Positions 8,532 to 16,441 of a stretch of 64,000 nt of DNA are shown here, piece after piece. Made by a program: the position numbers and the translations under genes. A model generated the notes under the pieces. The model had not been told where the DNA came from and made no database searches. It was given only the letters and a program-made list of their open reading frames with translations. The DNA comes from JBKHAJ01 sp964641125 (GTDB lineage: Bacteria; Spirochaetota; Spirochaetia; SPDA01; CAZSGZ01), in the NCBI GenBank assembly GCA_964641125.1, contig CAZXMO010000001.1:53340-117339 (forward strand), written 5' to 3'. Within the stretch, counting starts at the first letter, position 1. Every line of letters starts with the position of its first letter.

Positions 8532-8834
8532 AGGAACCCCGGCGGAGAGGGCCGGATAAATCCGGTATGACCGCGGTGTGTTTCCGCCGGGGTAAAATAA
8601 TTATAGACCGCTAGTCATCTAACATATTCCGTGCCAACGCGTCATAAAAACCGAAGAAAATACGACAGGCTAACTCGTTTCCCGACAAGAATTTGGAAAG
8701 AGGAGTGCCCACAGTCATCCGGGGACTGAAAGATGCCGGAGAATATCGTCCACACCATGGTGACTATTAGATAGGCACCGAACATAAGTTTGACAGTATT
8801 TACCCCCTCCGGCTACTCCAAGAGCACCCTTCCC
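8532..8834. other. 303-nt intergenic stretch between convergent ilvN and the LUD gene
   Basis: The stretch holds one clear inverted repeat. A perfect 10-nt arm pair, CCCCGGCGGA (8537-8546) and TCCGCCGGGG (8583-8592), encloses a 36-nt loop that itself contains CCGGA/TCCGG. It starts 5 nt after the ilvN stop codon and could end transcription or stabilise the mRNA, although no U-run follows. A 47-codon open frame on the minus strand (8642-8785) is listed separately. I recognise nothing else. Confidence 0.4.
8642..8785 (-). CDS. doubtful 47-residue open frame, possibly a relic
   Basis: From ATG at 8785 this frame would encode a short peptide beginning MFGAYLIVTMVWTIFSG, a hydrophobic stretch that could cross a membrane, and ending SLSYFLRFL. 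No Shine-Dalgarno stands at a useful distance: GGAGGGGG lies about 18 nt upstream. I do not recognise the protein. It could be a small membrane peptide downstream of the LUD gene, a fragment of a decayed transporter gene, or chance. Confidence 0.2.
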   Translation of the reverse strand: MFGAYLIVTMVWTIFSGIFQSPDDCGHSSFQILVGKRVSLSYFLRFL

Positions 8835-9494
8835 TTAGAATCCGAGGTCCTCGTTGATGAGGACCACCGCGATCCGCGCGGCGGGGTATGATTTCTCGGT
8901 TATCGACCACCCGTTACAGATCCGGCTCTCCCGAGCGCAGTCGGCGCAGAAACCGGTCCCTACGCAGGGGGTGTCCAGCCCGAACCGTGCCGCGTTGACC
9001 GGGGCGGCGTAGTTCCGGCACCGGTCCATGGCCGCCGTAAGATGGGGGACGATCTTGTTTCTCCCCACCAGAACGACAACCTTCCGCGGCCCGAATAAGA
9101 GAGCCGCGATCCGGTTGCCGATCATGTCCAAATTGACCAGCTGTCCCGCCTCGGTAACTGCGTTCGTTCCGGTTATAAAAAGATCCGCCAGTAACGCCCT
9201 CCGCCGCTGTTCGATCGACTCGTCCCACGACATCCCCTCCCGCTCGATTTCGATGAGATCGACGGCGGGGTCGGTACCGAGGCGCCCGAGGATTCCGGTG
9301 GCGTGGAGGGTCAGCGAATCCCCCCACGAGACGGTCCGAGGACGCGCCTGGGGAAGGAGGGTATCGAAGAACCGCTTTTCCGCGTCGGCAATACTCTCCG
9401 TGATGATTACCTCGAAGTTATTCCGCTTGAGATTCTCGGCGCAGGCCTCGATCCTGTGCATGTGGTAGTGATGTAACGCCTGTTCTCGGTTCAT
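8835..9494 (-). CDS. LUD-domain protein (LutC/YkgG-like)
   Basis: The 219-residue protein belongs to the LUD (lactate utilisation, DUF162) family. Typical patches are TVSWGDSLTLHATGI, a central DLFITGTNAVTEAGQLVN and VVVLVGRNKIV. A cluster of cysteines near the end (TPCVGTGFCADCARESRIC) may bind metal. LutC takes part in lactate oxidation with LutA and LutB, but those partners are absent here, so a lactate role is not supported. The gene is 13 nt downstream of the M16 protease gene, with Shine-Dalgarno GGAGGAAC. Confidence 0.8.
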   Translation of the reverse strand: MNREQALHHYHMHRIEACAENLKRNNFEVIITESIADAEKRFFDTLLPQARPRTVSWGDSLTLHATGILGRLGTDPAVDLIEIEREGMSWDESIEQRRRALLADLFITGTNAVTEAGQLVNLDMIGNRIAALLFGPRKVVVLVGRNKIVPHLTAAMDRCRNYAAPVNAARFGLDTPCVGTGFCADCARESRICNGWSITEKSYPAARIAVVLINEDLGF

Positions 9495-9507
9495 TGTTCC
9501 TCCTCTC

Positions 9508-12357
9508 CTATTCCAATTCCGGCTTCAGTGTCAGCCGTACGTAGGGGCCGGCGAGGACCTCCCGGGCCATCTCCCGGATCTCACGTCCCTCGAGGGAAGC
9601 CACAAGATCGGGAAACCGGCGGATGACGGTGTAGGGAAGGTCGTAGAAGTCGGCCTCCTCGAGAGAGCCCAGCCAGAAGCGGTTCCGTTCGAGGGCTTCC
9701 TCGTAGCTCCGCCGGTCCATCTCCTTGATCTTGGTCATATTGAGCTCCGAGGGGAGGTTCTCCCTGATATCGTCGAGCTCCCTGAAGACCCGCTCGGTCA
9801 GTTCCTCGGCCCGAACGGGATCGCACCCGAAGCTGATGGTAAGCCGGAACTCTTCCTCCGGGTAGGGGCCCACCCCTCCGCCGACCCGTACCCCGTAGGT
9901 CCCCGAAGCCTCCTCCCGGATCACCTCGCGGAGGCGTATGTCCAGGAGGGTAAGGAGGGAGTCGAAGACGTGCTCCCGCTCGACGGACCAGGAAAAATCT
10001 CCGCCGTATACTAGGGCTACCCTCCCCTTCTCTTCGATTCCCGCCCGGACAACCTCGGTGACGTTCCGTGAAGGGAACTCGACACCCGGATCGGCCCATG
10101 ACTCGTCACGGCCGATTGCCGGCAGGGTCGCGAGATACCGCTCAGAGAGAGTCCGCATCTCGAGAAGTGAAAAGTTCCCGGCGAAGATGAATACCGCCTC
10201 GGAGAAATCGGCGAATCGTTCGGCATAGACTCGATGGGCGGTCTCGAAATCGAGTTCTTCGAGGAGCTCAGGCGTAAAGGGGCGCTCCCGAAAGTGCCCC
10301 TGAGAGGCAAGGATCTGGAGACGATCCTGGAAGAGGGCCTCCGGCTGGGATCTGCGGTTTTGAAGCATACCCTTGAGCCGCGCCTTGAGAGAGTCGAAGG
10401 CCTCCCGGTCCCGCCTCGGCTCGGTTCCGTAGAGGTGGATCAGCTGCAGCAAAATTTCTAAATCCTCCGGTACGCATCCCCCGGAGAATCCTTCGGTCAG
10501 AGTTCCGATGTAGGGGCTCACCGAGACCTGCCTTCCGGCGAGCTTTCGCTGAAGCTCCACGGCGGAGAAGTCCCCTACCCCTGATGCTCCCGCGACCATT
10601 GCCGCTAAAGAGGCGGAAACGTACTCGTCGTCCCCGACCAAAGATGTACCCCCCGGACTGAAGCCGGTCACAAGGATCTCCTCGTTTTTGAAGTCGGTGG
10701 GTTTCAAGAGCACCCTCACCCCGTTGGAGAGGACGAGCTCGGTGACCCCCACAGATTCATGCTCGACGGTCTCGACGATGGTTCCCGGCACCACATCCTT
10801 GGAAAAGAGTTCGGCCCCCGAGTCATCCTCCGTGTAGGCCTCTAACTCGGAGTCCTCGACCGCCGTCATAATCCCCTCGAGCCGTTCTTTCGAGGGATAG
10901 GTGACCCCTTTCTTCTCGGGGCCCTTGACCAGAACGACCCGGTTTTTCCCGGTTATGATATCGTCGACCATGCGGTTGAGTTCGTCCAAGGTTATACCCG
11001 GAGAGTACCGGCGGGCGAGCTCGTACTCATATTCGATTCCGGGAATCACCTCGCCGTTCAAAAAGTTTCGGGTGTACTCACCGGCGAATGAGACCGATTC
11101 GGTCTCGCTTCTTTCCTCGTAGGCCCTCTTCATTGCGGCGAGGTACTGATCCTTGGCGCGTTCGATCTCGGGGGAGATAAAGCCGTGCCTTCTCAAACGC
11201 ACCGCCTCGGCCAAGAGGGCTTCGAAGCCCCGCTCGACGCCGTCCTCCTCGACGATACAGGCAAGTTCGTAGATCGAGAGGGTCCGGACGAAATCGGCCG
11301 ACGAGGAGAGGGCGTAGAGAAACGGCGGGTCCCCCTCCCGGGCCACCTCGTCGAGACGGGCATTGAGCATCATGTCGAACAGCCGGCGCTTGATCATCTC
11401 CCGGTAGTCCTCCACGACCTCGACCTTTCTCGGTATCCTCTTGTAAAAGAGCTCGGCTAAGGTGCTCGTTGCCTCCGGGTCGACGGCGGTGGTGTAGAGG
11501 GTCTCCTCGTGGAGGGGGACGGGATACTCCTTCCGCGGCTTGGGATCCGCGGGCATTTCAAGGTATGAAAAGTTCTCCTCGACGAGCTCGAGTATCCTCT
11601 CCCCGTCGAAGTCCCCCACCGCAATAACGGCCATCAGGTCGGGCCGGTACCAGGTTTCGTAGTAATCGATGAGGGTTTCCCGGCGGAAATTTTCGATGAT
11701 CTCCCTATCGCCGATGGGAAGACGCTCGGCGTACCGGGAGCCCTTCAAGAGGACCGGGAGGTACTCCTCCCGCATCCGGGCCTCGGCGCCCCGTCCGAGC
11801 CGCCACTCTTCGATAATAACCCCCCGTTCGGCCTCGACCTCCTCCGGCTCGAAGCTTACTCTGCCCGCCCATTCGGCGAGGACCTGAAAACCCTTTTCCA
11901 CGACCCCGGGATCGTCGGTAGGGATTTGGAGCTTGTACACCGTCTCGTCGAACCCGGTATAGGCGTTGATGTCCGGACCGAACTCCATCCCGATGCTCTC
12001 TAGATAGTCGATTATCTGATGTTCGGCGAAGTTCTCGGTCCCGTTGAAAGCCATGTGCTCCACGAAGTGAGCAAGTCCCCGCTGGCTCTCGGTCTCGAGG
12101 ATAGACCCCGCGTCGACGACCAGGCGGAGGAGTGCCCGATCCTCGGGCTGATCGTTTTCCCGGATGTAGTAAGTGAGCCCGTTGGAGAGCTTCCCGATGG
12201 TAACCCGGGGGTCCACCGGGATGGGAGCTTGGATCCTCATGCCGGAGGTATCGGCGGGATCGGGATACTGTTCCTTCCTGCCCCCCGCCGCCGCGGGGAG
12301 GGCGCATGTGATAAGGATGAAAACGGCAATCCGTCTGCCGAGGTATGTTCGTTTCAT
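9508..12357 (-). CDS. exported M16-family zinc metalloprotease (pitrilysin/insulinase type)
   Basis: The roughly 949-residue protein is a two-lobed M16 peptidase. The inverted zinc motif is His97-x-x-Glu100-His101 in GLAHFVEHMAFNG, and the third ligand is probably in the EAERGVIIEEW region. An N-terminal signal peptide (about residues 8-24) ends in AAAGGRKE, so the enzyme acts in the periplasm or at the outer membrane. I place the start at 12357, where GAAGGAG precedes ATG by about 6 nt. A longer in-frame reading back to 12525 would run over the divergent promoter and the ferritin-like gene start. The C-terminal half resembles the inactive partner domain of this family. Confidence 0.9.
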   Translation of the reverse strand: MKRTYLGRRIAVFILITCALPAAAGGRKEQYPDPADTSGMRIQAPIPVDPRVTIGKLSNGLTYYIRENDQPEDRALLRLVVDAGSILETESQRGLAHFVEHMAFNGTENFAEHQIIDYLESIGMEFGPDINAYTGFDETVYKLQIPTDDPGVVEKGFQVLAEWAGRVSFEPEEVEAERGVIIEEWRLGRGAEARMREEYLPVLLKGSRYAERLPIGDREIIENFRRETLIDYYETWYRPDLMAVIAVGDFDGERILELVEENFSYLEMPADPKPRKEYPVPLHEETLYTTAVDPEATSTLAELFYKRIPRKVEVVEDYREMIKRRLFDMMLNARLDEVAREGDPPFLYALSSSADFVRTLSIYELACIVEEDGVERGFEALLAEAVRLRRHGFISPEIERAKDQYLAAMKRAYEERSETESVSFAGEYTRNFLNGEVIPGIEYEYELARRYSPGITLDELNRMVDDIITGKNRVVLVKGPEKKGVTYPSKERLEGIMTAVEDSELEAYTEDDSGAELFSKDVVPGTIVETVEHESVGVTELVLSNGVRVLLKPTDFKNEEILVTGFSPGGTSLVGDDEYVSASLAAMVAGASGVGDFSAVELQRKLAGRQVSVSPYIGTLTEGFSGGCVPEDLEILLQLIHLYGTEPRRDREAFDSLKARLKGMLQNRRSQPEALFQDRLQILASQGHFRERPFTPELLEELDFETAHRVYAERFADFSEAVFIFAGNFSLLEMRTLSERYLATLPAIGRDESWADPGVEFPSRNVTEVVRAGIEEKGRVALVYGGDFSWSVEREHVFDSLLTLLDIRLREVIREEASGTYGVRVGGGVGPYPEEEFRLTISFGCDPVRAEELTERVFRELDDIRENLPSELNMTKIKEMDRRSYEEALERNRFWLGSLEEADFYDLPYTVIRRFPDLVASLEGREIREMAREVLAGPYVRLTLKPELE

Positions 12358-12395
12358 GGTGTTCTCCTTCATATAGTTCCGCCGTGGGATTAGAG

Positions 12396-12424
12396 TTTCA
12401 TCGATTCGTCTCTTCCTGTATAAT
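12396..12424 (+). promoter_or_regulatory. promoter of the ferritin-like gene
   Basis: A perfect TATAAT (12419-12424) is preceded by 17 nt and a weak -35, TTTCAT (12396-12401). The leader to the ATG at 12491 would be about 60 nt. Confidence 0.45.
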
Positions 12425-12433
12425 AGAGATTGT

Positions 12434-12462
12434 ATATTAAGGACATGAGCATCGGCTCTCAA
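12434..12462 (-). promoter_or_regulatory. promoter of the M16 protease operon
   Basis: On the minus strand TTGAGA (12457-12462), 17 nt and TAATAT (12434-12439) precede the M16 gene. The -10 box is only 9 bases from that of the divergent ferritin-like promoter, so the two promoters overlap and may exclude each other. Confidence 0.45.
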
Positions 12463-12490
12463 ACTATAGACAAAATGGGAGGTTCTTACA

Positions 12491-13000
12491 ATGGAAATAC
12501 CTGAAACAGCCTTAGATACCCTCAAACAGGCGTTGATACTCGAACGGCGCGGGCGCGCTTTCTATACCAAGACGGCGGAGCAGTCGAGCGTTCCGGGACT
12601 CAAGGATATATTCATGACCCTCGCGGAGGAGGAGGGTAAGCATATCGAGTATCTCAACGAGCGATTCAGTGAGTTCGGCAAGAGCGGTACCTTTCCCGCC
12701 GGAGAAGCCGTCCCCCCGGCCGATTCGGGACGTCTCGCGGACGCGGTTCTGACCGCGGGGATCAAGAACTCCATCGACGCCGCCGAGTACGAAGCCGCGG
12801 CTATATCGGCGGCGATCGAGCTCGAGAAGCGGGCGATCAGTCTCTACTCCGAACGGGCGGAGGGTGCGGAAGACGAAAGGGAAAGGAAATTTTACCGCTC
12901 TCTCGCGGTTTGGGAGGATGGACACCTCGAGCTTTTGGTCAAGCTCAATGACGAGGTATTAGAATCTATCTGGAATGAAAATAACTATTGGCCGTTTTAA
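12491..13000 (+). CDS. ferritin-like / rubrerythrin-domain protein
   Basis: The 169-residue protein is a ferritin-like four-helix protein of the rubrerythrin group without a rubredoxin domain. Two helix pairs carry the di-iron pattern: LERRGRAFYTKTAE with EEEGKHIEYL, then LEKRAISLYSERAE with WEDGHLELL. It probably binds a di-iron centre and handles peroxide or iron in an anaerobe. The substrate is not known. The ATG follows GGGAGG. The gene is monocistronic and ends 4 nt before the oppositely oriented tRNA. Confidence 0.8.
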   Translation: MEIPETALDTLKQALILERRGRAFYTKTAEQSSVPGLKDIFMTLAEEEGKHIEYLNERFSEFGKSGTFPAGEAVPPADSGRLADAVLTAGIKNSIDAAEYEAAAISAAIELEKRAISLYSERAEGAEDERERKFYRSLAVWEDGHLELLVKLNDEVLESIWNENNYWPF

Positions 13001-13003
13001 AAA

Positions 13004-13074
13004 AGCGGATGAGGGGAATCGAACCCCCAATTAGAGCTTGGGAAGCTCTCGTGTTACCACTACACCACATCCGC
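13004..13074 (-). tRNA. tRNA-Gly (anticodon CCC)
   Basis: The cloverleaf folds by eye. The acceptor stem GCGGATG pairs with CATCCGC, and the D arm is GTGT..ACAC. The anticodon stem AGAGC/GCTCT encloses the loop TTCCCAA, giving anticodon CCC. The T arm is GGGGG-TTCGATT-CCCCT. The discriminator base is U and no CCA is encoded, so the CCA-adding enzyme is needed. A run of six T follows directly. Confidence 0.95.
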
Positions 13075-13101
13075 ATAGGCCTCGAGCTTTTTCCAAAGCA
13101 C

Positions 13102-13131
13102 ATAATAGCAGAGAGAAAAAAACGTTGTCAA
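13102..13131 (-). promoter_or_regulatory. promoter of tRNA-Gly
   Basis: On the minus strand a consensus TTGACA (13126-13131) is followed by an 18-nt spacer and TATTAT (13102-13107). Transcription would start about 20 nt before the tRNA. The -35 box overlaps the end of the PASTA gene. Confidence 0.65.
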
Positions 13132-14189
13132 TCGTTTTCCGTCTCTTCCGTCTCTTCCTCGGCGGAAGCGTCGTGGACGGTATAGGAGATGATCTCCCGG
13201 CCGAAGATAGAGACGACCAGCATGGTATTCTCCTCCTCGACGTAGGGGATTCCGATTCTTCCTCCGGGATGTTTCATGCTCAGGAGTTCTTCTCTGTCAC
13301 CAGCCACACCGACCGCTTCGAGGGTCAGATCCACCGCTATGGGATAGTCCGGAAGAGTCCGCTCGAGGACGCCGAAGATGTGTCCCTCGGGAACATCCAC
13401 AACCTCGGTCATGACCAGCTCCACCGGCTCGGAGGGGCTTATCGCGCTTCCCGGGCTCGGATCCTGGGAAACCACCACTCCGGTCGATTCATCCCCCTCG
13501 GCGGGACGGGCGAAAAAAACGAAGGGCTGATTCAGAGCGATTAAACGCTCCAAGGCGGTGCGGTAGTCCATCCCGTCATACGCGGCGACGGTAAAGGTTT
13601 CTTCCTTCGGGCCCCGGCTGACGACCAGCTCGATGTCGGTAAGTCCGCTTATCTCGGTACCCGGCTCCGGTTTCTGTTCCAGGATGGTGCCCGGTTCCGA
13701 TTCATCGAACACCTTCATCACCGGGCGTTTGATCCTTAAGAGCGGTCCATGGGTGGTAAACAGAGTTTGAAGATGTATATCGAGATCGCTCAGCTTCCAG
13801 CCGATGTAGTCCTCCACCCTGTCGATGATGGCGCCTCGGCTGACCTTGAGCACAACGCTGCTCGAGGACCGGACCAGGGCGCCGGGCTTCGGGTCCTGAC
13901 CGAGAACGGTACCCTTGTCACCGGGATCGGAGGAATAGTGGAGCTGGATCCGGGAATTGAGCTGCTTCTCCTGGAGATCCAGGAGAGCCGTTTCCAGACT
14001 CTTTCCCGCGAGATCCGGGACCACCGTCTTCTCGGCCCCCCGAATAGAGAGCAGAAAGGCGGTCATGCCGGCGAGGACCATGAGTCCCATAATCCCTACA
14101 AAGAGGAGGACCAAGATGCGGAATTGCTTTTTATCCGGATCGGCGGCTCGTCCCGCCGGGCTGTTTTTCCTACTTCGTAATTGTATCAT
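13128..14189 (-). CDS. membrane-anchored PASTA-domain protein without a kinase domain
   Basis: The 353-residue protein has a short basic cytoplasmic tail, one transmembrane helix (about residues 25-48) and then three PASTA-like repeats. The first begins VVPDLAGKSLETALLDL. Each repeat ends in a pattern such as GTVLGQDPKPGALV, GTILEQKPEPGTEI or VVSQDPSPGSAI. PASTA domains bind peptidoglycan fragments or beta-lactams and normally sit on Ser/Thr kinases or penicillin-binding proteins; neither is attached here. It is the third gene of def-fmt-PASTA, and its ATG overlaps the fmt stop codon (ATGA). A cell-wall sensing or scaffolding role is likely but unproven. Confidence 0.85.
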   Translation of the reverse strand: MIQLRSRKNSPAGRAADPDKKQFRILVLLFVGIMGLMVLAGMTAFLLSIRGAEKTVVPDLAGKSLETALLDLQEKQLNSRIQLHYSSDPGDKGTVLGQDPKPGALVRSSSSVVLKVSRGAIIDRVEDYIGWKLSDLDIHLQTLFTTHGPLLRIKRPVMKVFDESEPGTILEQKPEPGTEISGLTDIELVVSRGPKEETFTVAAYDGMDYRTALERLIALNQPFVFFARPAEGDESTGVVVSQDPSPGSAISPSEPVELVMTEVVDVPEGHIFGVLERTLPDYPIAVDLTLEAVGVAGDREELLSMKHPGGRIGIPYVEEENTMLVVSIFGREIISYTVHDASAEEETEETEND

Positions 14190-15127
14190 TCTTCCGCTCC
14201 CAGGACGTTCCCGACAAAGCCGTGCACGCCGTTTAGGAAGGATTTCCAGTCCAGGGGCTTCTTGCCTCCCAACTGCAGCCTTTTAACCCTCAGCGTACCG
14301 TTCCCTGTTTGTACCAGAATACCCGAACTCTTGTCTACACCCGTTACCTTCCCGGGAGGTCCCGCGGGGTAGTCTCCGGGCCCGGCCGGCTCCGCCTCGA
14401 GAATGAACAGGGGTTTCCCCAAGAAGGAACTCTTTGCCTTAGGCCACGGATTATAGGCCCGGACCTCCCGGTCGATTCGGCCGGCGCTTCGGCTCCAGTC
14501 GATTACGGCGTCCTCCCGGGTGATCAGGGTACAGTACGTAGCCTCATCCTCCGCTTGAGGGGTCTCCCGCTCGGTGCCCGCCTCGATCCGGTCTAAGACT
14601 CTTTGGAGCATCTCGGCACCCGGCCCGGCCACCCGATCGGTGAGTTCCCCCGCTGTTTCCCTGCCGCTCAGGGGGATCTCTTCCTGCTCGAGGACGGCCC
14701 CGCTGTCCATCGCCGGGGCAAGGCGCTGAACGGTAATTCCCGTTTTCTCATCCCCGCATAGAATAGCCGCCTGTATCGGAGAAGGCCCCCGGTATTTGGG
14801 GAGGAGAGAGGGATGGAGATTGACCCCCCCTCGGGGAAAGAGGCTCAAAGATTTTGGGCCGAAGATCTTTCCGTAACTCACTACGACGAGGATCTCCGGA
14901 TCGAGCCTCCCCACCTGCTCCCGAAAATCGGCATCGAGCTTCTCCGCCTCCAAGACGGGAAGATCCAGGTACAGGGCCTCGGCCTTGACCGGGTTTTGGG
15001 AACTCTTCCTCCCCCTCCCCGCCCGCTTGTCGGGATGGGTCAGGACGGCGACGACATCGTGGTTTTCGGCAATTATACGAAGAGAGGGAACGCTTATCTG
15101 TGATCCGCCGGCAAAGAGAACCCGCAT
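14186..15127 (-). CDS. fmt: methionyl-tRNA formyltransferase
   Basis: The 313-residue enzyme formylates Met-tRNA(fMet) using 10-formyl-tetrahydrofolate. The catalytic-domain motifs are VVSYGKIF, VNLHPSLLPKYRGPSPI (Asn-His catalytic pair), and the Asp of AMDSGAVLEQEEI. The C-terminal OB-like domain carries RAYNPWPKA. I start at ATG 15127, 5 nt after the def stop codon, because the conserved protein begins there (MRVLFAGGSQ). The coding frame stays open far upstream but that part overlaps def. Its stop codon overlaps the PASTA gene start. Confidence 0.95.
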   Translation of the reverse strand: MRVLFAGGSQISVPSLRIIAENHDVVAVLTHPDKRAGRGRKSSQNPVKAEALYLDLPVLEAEKLDADFREQVGRLDPEILVVVSYGKIFGPKSLSLFPRGGVNLHPSLLPKYRGPSPIQAAILCGDEKTGITVQRLAPAMDSGAVLEQEEIPLSGRETAGELTDRVAGPGAEMLQRVLDRIEAGTERETPQAEDEATYCTLITREDAVIDWSRSAGRIDREVRAYNPWPKAKSSFLGKPLFILEAEPAGPGDYPAGPPGKVTGVDKSSGILVQTGNGTLRVKRLQLGGKKPLDWKSFLNGVHGFVGNVLGAEE

Positions 15128-15132
15128 AGTGT

Positions 15133-15615
15133 TCAGGCGAATTTCCTGTCGTACTGTTTTATGAGGCGGGTCCGCTTTTTCTCTTCGAGATGATCGATGA
15201 ATAAGACCCCGTTCAGATGGTCGAGCTCGTGTTGGATGACCCTCGCCAAGATCCCTTCCGCATCCAAAGTAAAGGGCCTTCCCCGGAGGTTCCAGGCCTG
15301 CACGGTCACCCTCGCGGGCCGGATGATATCGGTATATACCCCGGGAATGCTTAAGCATCCCTCCTCGTAGGGAACCATCTCCTGACTTGTCCCGATAATC
15401 TCGGGATTGACGAAACCCCACGCCTCGCCGTTGCCGACGCGGCACACAAACATCCGGATCCCCTCGCCCACCTGGGGCGCGGCGAGGCCTATTCCGTCAT
15501 CGGTGCGCATAGTCTCGATCATAGCCTCGGCGAGATCGGCGATCGATTGGTCGATATCCGGTATAACGATCGCTTTTTTCCGTAATATTTCATCCCCTAA
15601 GGTATGAATTTTCAT
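15133..15615 (-). CDS. def: peptide deformylase
   Basis: The 160-residue metalloenzyme removes the N-formyl group from new proteins. All three motifs are present: GIGLAAPQVG, EGCLSIPG (metal-ligand Cys) and QHELDHLNG (HExxH variant with two His ligands and the catalytic Glu). The start is ATG at 15615 (MKIHTLGDEILR), preceded by GAGG. The reading frame continues further upstream, but into the divergent trmJ-like gene. It is the first gene of def-fmt-PASTA. A possible promoter, TTGACC (15657-15662) with a short 15-nt spacer to TATACC, lies upstream. Confidence 0.95.
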   Translation of the reverse strand: MKIHTLGDEILRKKAIVIPDIDQSIADLAEAMIETMRTDDGIGLAAPQVGEGIRMFVCRVGNGEAWGFVNPEIIGTSQEMVPYEEGCLSIPGVYTDIIRPARVTVQAWNLRGRPFTLDAEGILARVIQHELDHLNGVLFIDHLEEKKRTRLIKQYDRKFA

Positions 15616-15694
15616 ATATTGTGCCTCGGATACAAGGTATAAAAAAAGATGCACAAGGTCAACGGAGGGCCCGTTTTTTGATAGACTGGATATC

Positions 15695-16441
15695 ATGAAC
15701 AGTATGGATAACATCGAGGTCGTTTTGGCCGATACGAAAGACAGCGGTAACGTCGGAGCGGTCTGCAGGGGCATGAAAAACATGGGAGTCCGGCGGCTCG
15801 CCTTGGCAGGAGATCGTCCCTACGACGACGAAAGGATCGTTACTCTGGCGGTCCACGCCGCGGATGTCTACGCGGATGCGGTTCGTTTCCCCGACTTGAA
15901 AAGCGCGGTGACGGACTCGATCCTGACCGTGGGTGTTACCCGGAGAAGGGGACGATGGCGGAAGTACCGGTCCTTTACCCCCGAAGAGCTCGCGAAAAAG
16001 CTTCTCGATTTCGGAGAAGGGACGGTCTCACTGGTTTTCGGAAACGAGGAGCACGGGCTTACCGACGGGGAGCTCAAAGCATGCGACGCGGCGGTCCACA
16101 TCCCCTCATCTCCGGACTTCCCCTCTCTCAATCTCTCCCACGCGGTGCAGCTCGTTCTCTACGTAATCTTTAGGGAGTTTTCGGCGGCGGGCGGAGGCTC
16201 CGTGCGGGAAAAGGAGTATGCCCCTTCCTCCGCCGCAGCCCGGGAAGTAGTGGACCGAGCCGTCTCCTCGGCAGTGGACGACCTCGAGGCGATCGGTTTC
16301 TTTACCCTCACGGGCAGAGAGGAGATGCATATATACTTGAGGGACCTTCTCGCCCGGGCCCACCCCGATATCCGGGAAGCTGAGCGCTTCGCCGGGCTCT
16401 TCACCAAGATCAGGGACTTAAAACTTCACCGCCGGGAATAG
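15695..16441 (+). CDS. SpoU/TrmH-family RNA 2'-O-methyltransferase, TrmJ-like
   Basis: The 248-residue SPOUT methyltransferase is most like TrmJ, which methylates the ribose at position 32 of tRNAs. It begins with VLADTKDSGNVGAVCRGMKNMG. The knotted SAM site shows VSLVFGNEEHGLT and HIPSSPDFPSLNLSHAVQLV. A helical C-terminal extension follows. There is no clear Shine-Dalgarno. The ATG at 15695 lies 7 nt after TAGACT, so a leaderless transcript is possible, though the -35 (TCAACG) is weak. ATG at 15704 is an alternative start. The target nucleotide is inferred from family resemblance. Confidence 0.8.
   Translation: MNSMDNIEVVLADTKDSGNVGAVCRGMKNMGVRRLALAGDRPYDDERIVTLAVHAADVYADAVRFPDLKSAVTDSILTVGVTRRRGRWRKYRSFTPEELAKKLLDFGEGTVSLVFGNEEHGLTDGELKACDAAVHIPSSPDFPSLNLSHAVQLVLYVIFREFSAAGGGSVREKEYAPSSAAAREVVDRAVSSAVDDLEAIGFFTLTGREEMHIYLRDLLARAHPDIREAERFAGLFTKIRDLKLHRRE

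Noticed and set aside
12358..12525. N-terminal extension of the M16 protease back to 12525
   Set aside because: It would cover the divergent promoters and the first codons of the ferritin-like gene, and would bury the signal peptide. ATG 12357 has GAAGGAG in front.
12998..13004. T-run after tRNA-Gly as an intrinsic terminator
   Set aside because: No separate hairpin precedes it; the only stem is the tRNA acceptor arm. I keep it as a note only.
15128..15445. Longer fmt reading starting at 15445
   Set aside because: The extra part lies over def in another frame and has no likeness to Fmt. The conserved start MRVLFAGG is at 15127.
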